This document shows positions 1 to 8,589 of a stretch of DNA of 15,968 bases, in pieces; positions within the stretch are counted from its first letter, which is position 1; each line of letters begins with the position of its first letter. The DNA comes from an uncultured Lachnospiraceae bacterium. Its GTDB lineage: Bacteria > Bacillota > Clostridia > Lachnospirales > Lachnospiraceae. Location: positions 1 through 15,968 of the forward strand of contig CAMPAX010000030.1 of assembly GCA_946633495.1 (NCBI GenBank), given 5' to 3'. The notes beneath the pieces were generated by a model. It was not told the origin of the DNA, searched no databases, and saw only the letters and a program-made list of their open reading frames with translations. The position numbers and the translations under genes are program-made.

Positions 1-10
1 TTGACCCGCC

Positions 11-139
11 GAACACGAATGGCGTAGTCATTTTTCACAGAAAAATGACGAGAGCCGTGAGTGTTCCCGCAGCACATTGCACACGTAGTGTGCGTGCTGC
101 GGATCATCAGCTGGGGGCAAAATACCTTTTGACCCCAGC
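11..139. repeat. Structured non-coding region with three consecutive hairpins
   Basis: Three inverted repeats follow each other. (1) 27-35 pairs with 41-49 (GTCATTTTT/AAAAATGAC, 9 bp, 5-base loop), and outer arms 11-16 and 61-66 (GAACAC/GTGTTC) can extend the stem imperfectly. (2) 69-75 pairs with 94-100 (GCAGCAC/GTGCTGC), continued by 79-84 with 88-93 (GCACAC/GTGTGC) around a 3-base loop, with one 3-base bulge. (3) 110-116 pairs with 133-139 (GCTGGGG/CCCCAGC), continued by CAAAA/TTTTG with a 4-base loop. None is followed by a T-tract typical of an intrinsic terminator. No reading frame is convincing here. The compact hairpin series resembles a dispersed REP-like intergenic element or a structured 5' or 3' UTR; which one cannot be told from a single copy. 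Confidence 0.55.
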
Positions 140-189
140 ATCAGTATATTGAATCAAAACAGATGCAGGATAAATGAAATGAGGACGAT

Positions 190-3100
190 ATGAAGGCGAT
201 AGTGGAACAGTACGCGAAGGGTGAATTTCGGATCGACCGGCCGGACGTACACATCTCAAAACAGAGTTTCAAGCTGAATATCGAAGCGGGAACCGTCTAC
301 GAAGGGGAATTTACGGTGGAGAGCAGAAACCGGTTCCCGATCAAGGGTATGGTCTATGACAGCCGCTATCTGCTTCGGTTTGAGAGTCACAGCTTTATCA
401 GCCGGCGCTTTGAGGTTCGGTATTCTTTTGATGCAACCTGTCTGGAGGCCGGACAGAACTTCCGTGGACACATAAATGTGATCACTGACGGAGGGGAATT
501 CCGTCTGCCCTACGATATCAGTATTGTACCGCCCTGTGTTACCAGCGGCAGTGAACGGATCGACGACCTGTTCAAGTTTGCGGCGCTGGCAGAGCGGAAC
601 TGGGCGGAAGCAACCCGTCTCTTTATGAGTGATGAGTTCCGCAGGACCTTTATCAACCGTGAACCGCATTTAAAGCAGATCTATGAAAGCCTTCTGGACA
701 GCCGTTCCGTAGAACAGGCCATGGAAGAGTTCCTGGTGCTGGTACATAAGAAACGGACAGTGACACTTTCCACGGATAAAGCAAAGCTGGAGCTGGTGAT
801 GCCCGGCGAGACCGAGATCATTACCGTAAAGCTGACCAAGAATACCTGGGGCTATACCCGCTCGGAGATCCGAAGCAACGCGGAATTTATCATCCCTGCG
901 AAAAAGACCATCACGGCAGCGGATTTTGTGGCGAATACCTGTGAGCTTCAGGTCTATATCTCGCCGGAACATGTGCCGGACGGGGAGAACAGCGGCAAAC
1001 TGATCCTGGAGAATATCTACCAGAAGATCGAGATCGATATCCATCTGGCCCGTCCGCAGCAGCGGCGTGTAAATCAGGAAAGCCGTCTTAAGGAACAGGA
1101 ATATAAGCAATGCAGGATCAATCTGACCCAGGCCTATCTGGATTTCCGTATGGACCGGATCGGACTGGATGAATATGTGTCGGATACCATAGAAGCCCTG
1201 AATGTGCTGATGGAGATGGAGCCGGAGGAAGATATGTACCGGCTGGCAGTCATGCACATGAACATCCTGAAGGGGGACTTCTCCCGGGTGGAGCAGGAGT
1301 TCCTCCGGATCGATGCGGACGTGGACCGAAGCCTCATGACCAATCAGGAGAAGTGCTATTACAGCTATCTGAAGGCCATGATGCTCCGGGATGAGGAGAC
1401 CATCGAGAAGACCGCAAATATGCTGCGCCGGAACTACCGGACCCAGGAGCCGAAGATGTTTTATTTCTGGCTGCTGCTTTTTGTGGATCCGGTCTATAAC
1501 GAGGATAAGGGGGCTCTGTACCGGGAGCTTTCGGAAATGTACGAGGAGGGCGAGAACAGCCCCATCATTTACTTTGAGCTCTGCGATATCCTGAATGCAA
1601 ACCCGCTGATGCTGAAGCGGCTGACACCCTTCGAGATCACGGCCATCAAATGGGGGATGCGGCATGATTACATTTCCGATGATGTCCTGAACGAGTTTGT
1701 AAAGCTGGCAGGAAGGAATAAGGAATTCAACAAGCAGATCTTTGATGTGCTGAGATCCATTTACGATAAGAATGAAGAGGAGCTCCGGCGTCAGCGGCTG
1801 CAGCAGGAGTATAAAGCCAGTGTTCCGCCGGAAGAGGAGAAGGACGAGGAGAAGGTTCCGTCTTCTGTTCTGGGCTCTGATCCGGAGATGGAGGACGGCC
1901 TCTATGACGGGGACGATTTTGTCTTCGCCGGTTTCGATGAGGAGAAGGAAGAGGAAAAAATACCCGAGGACCCGGAGAAACCGGGAAACCGGGGCGAAGA
2001 AGGCTTCAGCGTCAATGCGCCTGACGATCCTTTACGTCTTTCCAGTGAGGGCGAGGCCTATGACCGGGAAGAAGAGAAGCTGGACAAGGTGATTCAACAG
2101 TCCTTCGATGACAAGTTTGATGAGACCATGGCCAGAGAAGAGGAAGAACGTCTCCTCAAAAAGGAGAATGAAAATGTCGGAGTTCTTGGCTCCATCTGCT
2201 CCATGCTGATCTCAGCCAATATGCTGGACACACGCTATCACCGGTTCTACAAGGCGGCGGTGCTCCGGTCCCTGAAGTTCATCGGACTGAACGAATGCTA
2301 TATCCGAAGCATGGACCGCTCTCGCTATGAACTGATCCCGGCGTCGGTACTGATGTACCTGAATTATAAGAATACCCTGAATGAAGATGAGCTGGCTTAT
2401 CTTTATGCAAATGTTATTTACAACAAGAATGAGCATATGAAGATCTACCATGAATATGCCCCCACCATGGAGGATTTCATGGAGAACATGATCATGAAGG
2501 GGAAGGTAAATGATGACCTGACCGTGATCTATGATGAGTTCCTGGAACCGGAATCCGTAAGCTCCCTTTTTGCCGGGAAGCTGATCAATATCATCTTCCG
2601 GCGGAAGCTGGTGTGCTACAACAAGAACGTCCGGGCAGTCATCGTGAGCCACGGGGAGCTCTCAAAGGTACAGCATGTGCCGCTGGTGGACGGAGAGGCA
2701 TATGTGGAGATCCTGTCGGACAATGCCACCATTATCTTCGAGGATAAGGACGGCAACCGATACGCGGGGTCCATCCCTTACCATTTCGAACGGATCGTGG
2801 ATGAGAAGGCGTACATCCCCATTTGCAGGGAATACAGCCCAAGAGATTACCGGGTTCTGCTGTTCAATTACGAGAGCATCGGCGAATTCACCTATAAAAA
2901 TGCAAAAGAGGTGAATGCCGCGCGGGAGATCATCAACTGTGAGGAGATCTCCGATGACTATAAGCAGCAGGCCTGCCTGAATATCATCGAGTACTACCAT
3001 GAGAATCTGGATACGGATGTGCTGATCAAGTATCTGCAGCGGCTGGATATCGAATATCTGACGCATGCAAATGCCCGGACCATCATCACGTATCTCATCG

Positions 3101-4149
3101 ATATGAACCTGTTCGACAAGGCATTTGAAGCTGTTAAGTTGTATGGCTTTAATGAGCTGGATGTGCGGGAGCTGAACCGACTGGCGGATTACGGTGTTCA
3201 GGATTCCGAGGGATTCCTGAATGAGAATCTGATGTCGATCTGTCTGAATCTGTACAAGACAGGTACGGTCAATGCCAATATCCTGACCTATATGGCCATG
3301 AATTTCAACGGTTCCATCGATGAACTGTCGGGACTTTTCAAGTTGGCGAAGGCGAAGGTCAGCGATGTGGGACTTCTGGCGGAGAATACACTGGCGCAGA
3401 TGATGTTTGCCGGGGAGCACATGGAGTATATCTATGACATTTTTGCCACCTATTACGGCGGTCGAAGCCGGGGACTGGTGGTGAAGGCGTTCCTTCGTTT
3501 AGCTGCGCATAATTATCTCATCAAGGATATGCAGGTGCCGAACTACATTTTTGAGGCTCTTTATTCCGAGATCCAGAAGGGAAACATCGATGATGAGATC
3601 TCCTCCATGGCGTTGCTGCTTTACTTCAGCCGCCTGGAGCGATATACCAACGAGCAGAAGAAATGGATCACCGATACGGCACTTCGGTTTGTGGATGCCG
3701 GTAAGATACTGCCCTTTTACAAGAGCTTTGCGTCCTTCCTGTCCCTGCCTCAGGATGTGTTCCTGAAGACGTATCTTGTGTACAAGACGGAAGACAGAAG
3801 GCAGGTATTCGTGCGCTACAGTACCGGTACCGGAAGCCGGGCGCATGAGATGACCAAGGTTCACCGGATGGAAGAGGTGGTCAGCGGTCTCTTCGTGATG
3901 GAATTCGTGGTCTTCCACGGAGAGCGGCTGGTATACCAGATTGAAGATGATCCTGAAGGAAATGCGCAGATCGTGGAAAGCGAGGTCCTTAAGAAGAAAT
4001 CCTACAACAAGCAGGATCTGAACCGCTTCGAGATGATCAACAGCATGCTGGTTAAGCAGGAAATGCGGAAGGACCGGGAGCTGCTGGAGGATCTGGATGT
4101 ATATATCAATACCGTGCATCTCTTCGAGGAGAATCTGACGCTTCTGTAA
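190..4149 (+). CDS. Large DUF5717-like cytoplasmic protein, beta domains plus helical repeats
   Basis: 1319 aa, function unknown. I associate it from memory with the Lachnospiraceae family DUF5717. The start at 190 follows GAGG at 181-184. There is no signal peptide and no membrane segment, so it should be cytoplasmic. Visible architecture: a beta-rich, Ig-like region (about 1-115); a short helical part; a second beta-rich region (about 195-290); helical, TPR-like repeats (about 300-540); a highly acidic, Glu/Lys/Pro-rich, probably disordered linker (about 544-660); more helices; a small beta domain (about 803-867); a long helical solenoid (about 900-1190); and a C-terminal beta-rich part (about 1192-1270) ending in a helix. 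No catalytic motif is seen. This looks like a scaffold or adaptor. It leads the array that continues with the Hsp70-like and TPR-like genes. The gene is certain; the family name is likely; any role is inference. Confidence 0.85.
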   Translation: MKAIVEQYAKGEFRIDRPDVHISKQSFKLNIEAGTVYEGEFTVESRNRFPIKGMVYDSRYLLRFESHSFISRRFEVRYSFDATCLEAGQNFRGHINVITDGGEFRLPYDISIVPPCVTSGSERIDDLFKFAALAERNWAEATRLFMSDEFRRTFINREPHLKQIYESLLDSRSVEQAMEEFLVLVHKKRTVTLSTDKAKLELVMPGETEIITVKLTKNTWGYTRSEIRSNAEFIIPAKKTITAADFVANTCELQVYISPEHVPDGENSGKLILENIYQKIEIDIHLARPQQRRVNQESRLKEQEYKQCRINLTQAYLDFRMDRIGLDEYVSDTIEALNVLMEMEPEEDMYRLAVMHMNILKGDFSRVEQEFLRIDADVDRSLMTNQEKCYYSYLKAMMLRDEETIEKTANMLRRNYRTQEPKMFYFWLLLFVDPVYNEDKGALYRELSEMYEEGENSPIIYFELCDILNANPLMLKRLTPFEITAIKWGMRHDYISDDVLNEFVKLAGRNKEFNKQIFDVLRSIYDKNEEELRRQRLQQEYKASVPPEEEKDEEKVPSSVLGSDPEMEDGLYDGDDFVFAGFDEEKEEEKIPEDPEKPGNRGEEGFSVNAPDDPLRLSSEGEAYDREEEKLDKVIQQSFDDKFDETMAREEEERLLKKENENVGVLGSICSMLISANMLDTRYHRFYKAAVLRSLKFIGLNECYIRSMDRSRYELIPASVLMYLNYKNTLNEDELAYLYANVIYNKNEHMKIYHEYAPTMEDFMENMIMKGKVNDDLTVIYDEFLEPESVSSLFAGKLINIIFRRKLVCYNKNVRAVIVSHGELSKVQHVPLVDGEAYVEILSDNATIIFEDKDGNRYAGSIPYHFERIVDEKAYIPICREYSPRDYRVLLFNYESIGEFTYKNAKEVNAAREIINCEEISDDYKQQACLNIIEYYHENLDTDVLIKYLQRLDIEYLTHANARTIITYLIDMNLFDKAFEAVKLYGFNELDVRELNRLADYGVQDSEGFLNENLMSICLNLYKTGTVNANILTYMAMNFNGSIDELSGLFKLAKAKVSDVGLLAENTLAQMMFAGEHMEYIYDIFATYYGGRSRGLVVKAFLRLAAHNYLIKDMQVPNYIFEALYSEIQKGNIDDEISSMALLLYFSRLERYTNEQKKWITDTALRFVDAGKILPFYKSFASFLSLPQDVFLKTYLVYKTEDRRQVFVRYSTGTGSRAHEMTKVHRMEEVVSGLFVMEFVVFHGERLVYQIEDDPEGNAQIVESEVLKKKSYNKQDLNRFEMINSMLVKQEMRKDRELLEDLDVYINTVHLFEENLTLL

Positions 4150-4172
4150 GATCGCGCCGGGAATTGGCGTGG

Positions 4173-4191
4173 TAAATCGCAATAAATCGCA
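4173..4191. repeat. Two tandem 9-base repeats in the gap between the first two genes
   Basis: TAAATCGCA occurs at 4173-4181 and again at 4183-4191, one helical turn apart, within the 147-base gap between the two genes. A short inverted repeat (GACAC 4226-4230 with GTGTC 4240-4244) lies further on. I see no T-tract terminator and no good promoter pair, so the gap may be read through or may hold a weak internal promoter. Function unknown. Confidence 0.3.
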
Positions 4192-4296
4192 TGGCGAGGC
4201 GTATCGGGAGACAGGGGGCCTTCACGACACGGAAGGATTGTGTCAGGTATATCATAGAGTAAGCATTACACTGATTTTAGAACTGAGGAATGAGAT

Positions 4297-5562
4297 ATGG
4301 CAGACGCATTTTATATCGGAATGGACTTATGTTCGGATTTCACGCAACTGTCGTACTATAACGACATCACGCGGGAACCGGAATCCGTCAGCCAATTGAA
4401 TAACAAAGAAACCTACCTCATGCCGAATATCCTTTTTTACAGTACGGATACCGGCCACTGGTATGTAGGCGGCGAAGCCTCTGAGGCACGTTTCAATGAA
4501 GACGGCATGATCATCGACGGGATCTTCGAGAACCTGGAGAGCAAGGATAAGATCACCGTGGAAGGAGAGGAGTATACCTATCCGGAGCTTTTCGTGAAAA
4601 TGGTGAAGCTCCACATCGATTCCTTCCTGTACCGTTACGAGGATGCAACCATCCGCAAGCTGGTGATCAGCATCCCGGAGTACAGCAACCGGATCTATAC
4701 GCTGCTGTCCGGGCTTTACAAGGTGATGGAGGTGCCGGAGGATACCATCGAGATCACAAGTCATCTGGACAGCGGACTGTTCTATATCTTCAATCAGGAA
4801 CAGGGACTGTGGATCAATTCCGTGGCGCTGTATGACTATAATGCAGACGGGCTGAACTACTACCGCATCGATATCGCCAGGAACAAGACGCCGAAGCTGG
4901 TATCGGTGACCCATGAGGATTATTCCTCCCAGATGTCGCTGTCCCGTTACGGAAATGATACCTACCAGATGGATGTGGATTTCGCGAAGATCGCAGATTA
5001 TGAGATGAAGAAGGCTTACATCTCCTCCGTCTATCTGACCGGCGTCGGCTTCACCAACAAATGGATGAAGAAGTCCACCAACGTGCTTTGTCAGGGGCGC
5101 CGGGTCTTTGTGGGGCAGAACATTTACACAAAGGGTGCGTGCTACCGGGCAGTGGGTGGCGAATATAAAGAGTTTTACGACCAGTTCTTCGTGGAGACCA
5201 GGGAAAATGTTCTCTTCGACGTGGGCATTTCCCTGGAGGACGAGAAGGACACCTTTGTACCCATCGTGAACGGCGGAAAGCAGTGGTATAACATCCACGG
5301 CCGGATCCATGTGATCCTGGATGATACGGATACCATCACACTGGTATATAAGAGCCGTCACACCGAAGAAGAGAAAAGAGAAGTGGTGAAGATTCACGGC
5401 ATTCCGAAGCGGCCGAATAAGACCACGAAGCTGTCGCTGGAGGTGGAATTCGAGAATCCCACGGACGGCGCGGTGATCATCCGGGATCTGGGCTTCGGCA
5501 AGCTCTTCCCTACCACGAATAAGATCTACCGAAAGGAATTCTCGATCGTATGGGAGGACTGA
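4297..5562 (+). CDS. DUF5716-like protein, divergent Hsp70/actin-fold (ASKHA) protein
   Basis: 421 aa; start chosen by GAGGA at 4284-4288. I associate it from memory with family DUF5716. The segments follow the order of an Hsp70 nucleotide-binding domain: a phosphate-1-like strand (IGMDLCSD, residues 7-14); VISIPE near 123-128, like the strand before the Hsp70 interdomain helices; SHLDSGLFYIF near 155-165, at the place of the EPTAAALAYG helix; VALYDYNADG near 176-185, at the place of phosphate 2 (normally DLGGGT); VYLTGVGF near 245-252, like the adenosine motif; and a GQN-Y-KGAC segment near 273-282, where Hsp70 has its ALGAA helix. Residues about 300-421 are beta-rich and contain GIPKRPNK followed by a long strand, recalling the GIPPAPRG part of the Hsp70 substrate-binding domain. 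The glycines of phosphate 2 are lost, so ATP hydrolysis may be weak or absent. The fold is inferred by reading, not by a profile search. Confidence 0.8.
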   Translation: MADAFYIGMDLCSDFTQLSYYNDITREPESVSQLNNKETYLMPNILFYSTDTGHWYVGGEASEARFNEDGMIIDGIFENLESKDKITVEGEEYTYPELFVKMVKLHIDSFLYRYEDATIRKLVISIPEYSNRIYTLLSGLYKVMEVPEDTIEITSHLDSGLFYIFNQEQGLWINSVALYDYNADGLNYYRIDIARNKTPKLVSVTHEDYSSQMSLSRYGNDTYQMDVDFAKIADYEMKKAYISSVYLTGVGFTNKWMKKSTNVLCQGRRVFVGQNIYTKGACYRAVGGEYKEFYDQFFVETRENVLFDVGISLEDEKDTFVPIVNGGKQWYNIHGRIHVILDDTDTITLVYKSRHTEEEKREVVKIHGIPKRPNKTTKLSLEVEFENPTDGAVIIRDLGFGKLFPTTNKIYRKEFSIVWED

Positions 5563-5611
5563 CCGGATACGGACTTAGAGGCAGAAACCTTAAGACGGGA
5601 GACTGGTATCA

Positions 5612-6445
5612 ATGGGAAAGATAATCGTATGTTCTTCAAAACAGGCAGAAACGCCCTTTACCTTCCTGAATACGAAGGTAGAGATCTATACCTATGAGGA
5701 ACTTTGCTTCTATATTTATAATAACACAGTCCTTATCTCGAAGACGGCCCTGTCGGATAAGCTCTGGGACTGGATCCGGGAAGAATTAAATATGCCGCAG
5801 CTGGCAGACCGGCTGGTGGGGCTGGCAAATAAGACCACCTTCGTACAGGATCTTCTGGTGGAGATTTTGAATGCGGGTGATTATTATACGCCGGAAGAGG
5901 TGAAGACCTACGCGGCAGCATGGCAGAAATACAGAAAGCTCTCACCGCTGCAGAGGGAGAAGCTGAAGGCGGACGGGTATCTTGGGTATCGCAGATTTAT
6001 CCGGGCGTCCATCATTTACGACAGCATCATCGAACAGGAGGATGAGATCCAGGATAAGGAGTTCCTTGGAAATGTCTATCACAACCGGGCAGTGGCGGCA
6101 GCCAACAACCTGGATACCGATGACGCAAAGATGTTCTTCCTGAAGGCTTATGATCTCAACAACAATCAGGAATCCCTGAAAGGGTATTTCTATGTGGTGT
6201 CCGCCACGGAGGATATCACCACACTCCGCAGTGAGGTCCATAAAATGGGGCTCTCCGAGCATTATTTCGAGGATATCATGATGGAGATCGGCGATTCCAA
6301 GGATGATGTCAGGGAGATGACCATTTATGCCATGCTGCAGAGGGCCATTTATAACAAGATGCATAAGGATATGACCGATTACGACAAGCGTATGGATATC
6401 ATCCTTGCACAGCTGAAGGACGAGTTCAGAGACCAGATCGTATAG
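5612..6445 (+). CDS. Uncharacterised protein with TPR-like segment, partner of the Hsp70-like gene
   Basis: 277 aa, not recognised as a named family. The start follows GGGAG at 5597-5601; it lies 49 bases after the Hsp70-like gene and 15 bases before gdpP, so co-transcription is likely. The N-terminus (about 1-50) alternates beta strands and a short helix (KIIVCSS, VEIYTYEEL, TVLISKTAL). Residues about 60-135 are helical and charged. Residues about 153-192 read as a tetratricopeptide-like hairpin: GNVYHNRAVAAANNL, then an Ala/Lys/Phe helix and KAYDLN. The C-terminus is also helical. No signal peptide, membrane segment or catalytic motif is visible. TPR proteins often bind Hsp70-type partners, so a co-chaperone or adaptor role fits the neighbourhood, but this is inference from context. 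Confidence 0.8.
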   Translation: MGKIIVCSSKQAETPFTFLNTKVEIYTYEELCFYIYNNTVLISKTALSDKLWDWIREELNMPQLADRLVGLANKTTFVQDLLVEILNAGDYYTPEEVKTYAAAWQKYRKLSPLQREKLKADGYLGYRRFIRASIIYDSIIEQEDEIQDKEFLGNVYHNRAVAAANNLDTDDAKMFFLKAYDLNNNQESLKGYFYVVSATEDITTLRSEVHKMGLSEHYFEDIMMEIGDSKDDVREMTIYAMLQRAIYNKMHKDMTDYDKRMDIILAQLKDEFRDQIV

Positions 6446-6460
6446 CTTAGGAGAGGGAAA

Positions 6461-8512
6461 ATGACGAGCGGCAGACGACTGCGAAGTAAAATGAAATATG
6501 TGATCCTGGTGCCGATCCTTCTGGCAATTCTGCTATTGGGAGTCTGCATCATGTTCTTCGGACTGGAAAGCCGGGAAACCCTGGTGGCAGCGGCGGTACT
6601 GGGTGTCTACATCCTGGTGGTTATTTTTGCCTATGTCCGGCTCATGCCCATCGTCTCGGCGTCCATTGTGGATTATTCGCTGGAGCAGGGAAAGGTTCAA
6701 AAAGAGCTGCTGCATGGGCTGGCAGTGCCCTATGCGCTTCTGGATACGGATGGAAAGATCCTTTGGGCAAATGCCATGTTTTACCGGACCATCGAAGTGA
6801 GCGAGAAGAAGCTGCTCCGTCAGAGGGTGGATACCTATCTGCCGGATATCACTCCCGAAGTTCTGGATGAAATCGAAGGCGAATTTCGGATGGATGTCGT
6901 TGCGGAAGACCGGCAGTATAATGCCGTGATCCGAAGAGTGGATCTCTCCACGGCGTTTGATGAGGACAGGACGGAACGGCGCGGCGATGACGTGGTGATC
7001 GTTCTGTATTTGTTTGATGTAACCAATGAACGACGGCTGGAGCAGGAAAATTACGATCAGAAGATGATCGCCGGTCTGATCTATATTGACAATTACGATG
7101 AGGTAATGAATACCCTGGAAGAGGTGAAGCATTCGCTGCTCACCGCTTTGGTGGACAGAAAGATCAATCTGTATCTTTCCAATCTGGATGCGGTCGTAAG
7201 ACGGCTTGAGAATGATAAGTATCTTTTCGTCTTCCGGCAGAAATATATGGAGACGATGCAGGAAGATCAATTCTCTCTGCTGGATGGCGTGAAGAGCGTA
7301 AATGTTGGAAATGAGATCCCGGTAACCTTGTCCGTCGGCATTGGTACCGCCAGGGAAAGCTTTATCGAAGCATTTGAAAATGCCAAGGTAGCCATCGGAC
7401 TCTCCCTTGGCCGCGGCGGTGATCAGGTGGCGGTAAAAGACGGTGAACAGGTGACCTATTACGGCGGTAAGAGTACCGGAACGGAAAAACAGACGCGTGT
7501 GAAGGCCCGTGTAAAAGCACAGGCATTTGAAGAACTGCTGGCAAATAAAGAGAAAGTTCTGATCATGGCGCATAAGCGCCCGGATGCAGATGCTTTTGGT
7601 TCCTCCATCGGAATCTGGCGGCTGGTAACAACTCTCGGGAAGAAAGCGTATGTGGTCCTGAACGAAGACACGGAGGCGATCCGTCCGTTAGTCAATTCCT
7701 TCCGCGCGGGGAACCAGAACAATGACATGCTCATTCCCAGCGGGCGTGCTCTCAGCATGGTGGATGAAAGCACCATGCTGGTGGTCTGTGACGTGAACCG
7801 CCCGAGCATGACGGCGTGTGAGGAACTGCTTTCCATGGTTTCCACGGTGGTGGTTTTCGATCACCATCGTCAGTCCAACGAACCCATTGAAAATGCAACT
7901 CTGTCCTATATCGAGACCTACGCTTCTTCGGCCTGCGAGATGATCACGGAAATGTTCCAGTATATCTCGGCAAAACCGAAGATCCGGCCGGTGGAGGCGG
8001 ATGCCATGTATGCCGGGATCCTGATCGATACGGATAATTTCCTGAATAAAACCGGTGTCAGGACCTTTGATGCGGCCTCTTATCTTCGGAAGAGCGGCGC
8101 GGATATCACCCGCGTCCGGAAGATGTTCCGAAGCAGTCTCGTGTCCATGAAGGAACGGGCACAGGGTATCAGCAACGCCGAGATCTTCATGGGCTGTTAT
8201 GCCCTTTCCTATGTGGAACCGGATCCTGACAGCTTAGACGCGCCTACGGTTCCCGTAGCCAAGGCTGCAAATGAACTCCTGAACGTGGAGGATGTGAAGG
8301 CGTCCTTTGTGGTCACGGAATCCGCAGACGGGACATTGTATGTTTCCGCACGTTCCATCGGTGATGTGAACGTTCAGGTTGTGCTGGAAAAGTTTAACGG
8401 AGGCGGCCATGCCACTGTTGCGGGTGCACAGCTGAAGGATGTATCGAAGGAAGAATTCTTCACCCGGTTAAAGCAGGTGCTGAAGGAAATGACTGCTTCC
8501 GGCAGAGTATAA
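6461..8512 (+). CDS. gdpP: Cyclic-di-AMP phosphodiesterase GdpP, DHH/DHHA1 family membrane protein
   Basis: 683 aa, the usual length for GdpP (YybT). It hydrolyses the second messenger c-di-AMP to pApA and so helps set potassium balance, osmotic and cell-wall homeostasis. Two membrane helices lie near residues 11-30 and 36-57. A PAS-like domain (about 70-155) follows, then a degenerate GGDEF domain (about 185-330) without an intact GGDEF signature. The catalytic DHH part shows AHKRPDADAFGS (H371, D375, D377), the FDHH motif (D467, H468, H469) and ILIDTDNF. The DHHA1 part ends with FNGGGH (G647-H650). All metal-binding motifs appear intact, so the enzyme should be active. SD GGAG/GAGGG at 6450-6457. 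It lies in the common order gdpP-rplI-dnaB, but here three unknown genes run directly into it. Identification is firm from the motif set and context. Confidence 0.95.
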   Translation: MTSGRRLRSKMKYVILVPILLAILLLGVCIMFFGLESRETLVAAAVLGVYILVVIFAYVRLMPIVSASIVDYSLEQGKVQKELLHGLAVPYALLDTDGKILWANAMFYRTIEVSEKKLLRQRVDTYLPDITPEVLDEIEGEFRMDVVAEDRQYNAVIRRVDLSTAFDEDRTERRGDDVVIVLYLFDVTNERRLEQENYDQKMIAGLIYIDNYDEVMNTLEEVKHSLLTALVDRKINLYLSNLDAVVRRLENDKYLFVFRQKYMETMQEDQFSLLDGVKSVNVGNEIPVTLSVGIGTARESFIEAFENAKVAIGLSLGRGGDQVAVKDGEQVTYYGGKSTGTEKQTRVKARVKAQAFEELLANKEKVLIMAHKRPDADAFGSSIGIWRLVTTLGKKAYVVLNEDTEAIRPLVNSFRAGNQNNDMLIPSGRALSMVDESTMLVVCDVNRPSMTACEELLSMVSTVVVFDHHRQSNEPIENATLSYIETYASSACEMITEMFQYISAKPKIRPVEADAMYAGILIDTDNFLNKTGVRTFDAASYLRKSGADITRVRKMFRSSLVSMKERAQGISNAEIFMGCYALSYVEPDPDSLDAPTVPVAKAANELLNVEDVKASFVVTESADGTLYVSARSIGDVNVQVVLEKFNGGGHATVAGAQLKDVSKEEFFTRLKQVLKEMTASGRV

Positions 8513-8589
8513 GAAGTGAAATTGCCAAAGAACGGATGGTGATGAACCGTTCGTATGATTTAAAGTAATAACAAGAAGGAGAACCTGAC

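Noticed and set aside
129..150. TTGACC with TATATT as a promoter for the first gene
   Set aside because: The spacer is only 10 bases, too short for SigA, and TTGACC lies inside a hairpin arm.
670..1665. 331-aa open frame on the minus strand inside the first gene
   Set aside because: Fully antisense to a convincing long gene; the His/Leu/Ile/Gln-rich composition is typical of shadow frames, and no RBS or family motif is seen. The same holds for 2662-3420, 3499-4182, 4327-5397 and 6533-7573.
6995..7440. Active diguanylate cyclase domain in GdpP
   Set aside because: The GGDEF signature is degenerate, as is normal for GdpP, so cyclase activity is not supported.
8531..8551. AACGG/CCGTT inverted repeat before rplI as a terminator or L9 leader element
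   Set aside because: Only 5 base pairs, no T-tract, and no known regulatory motif.
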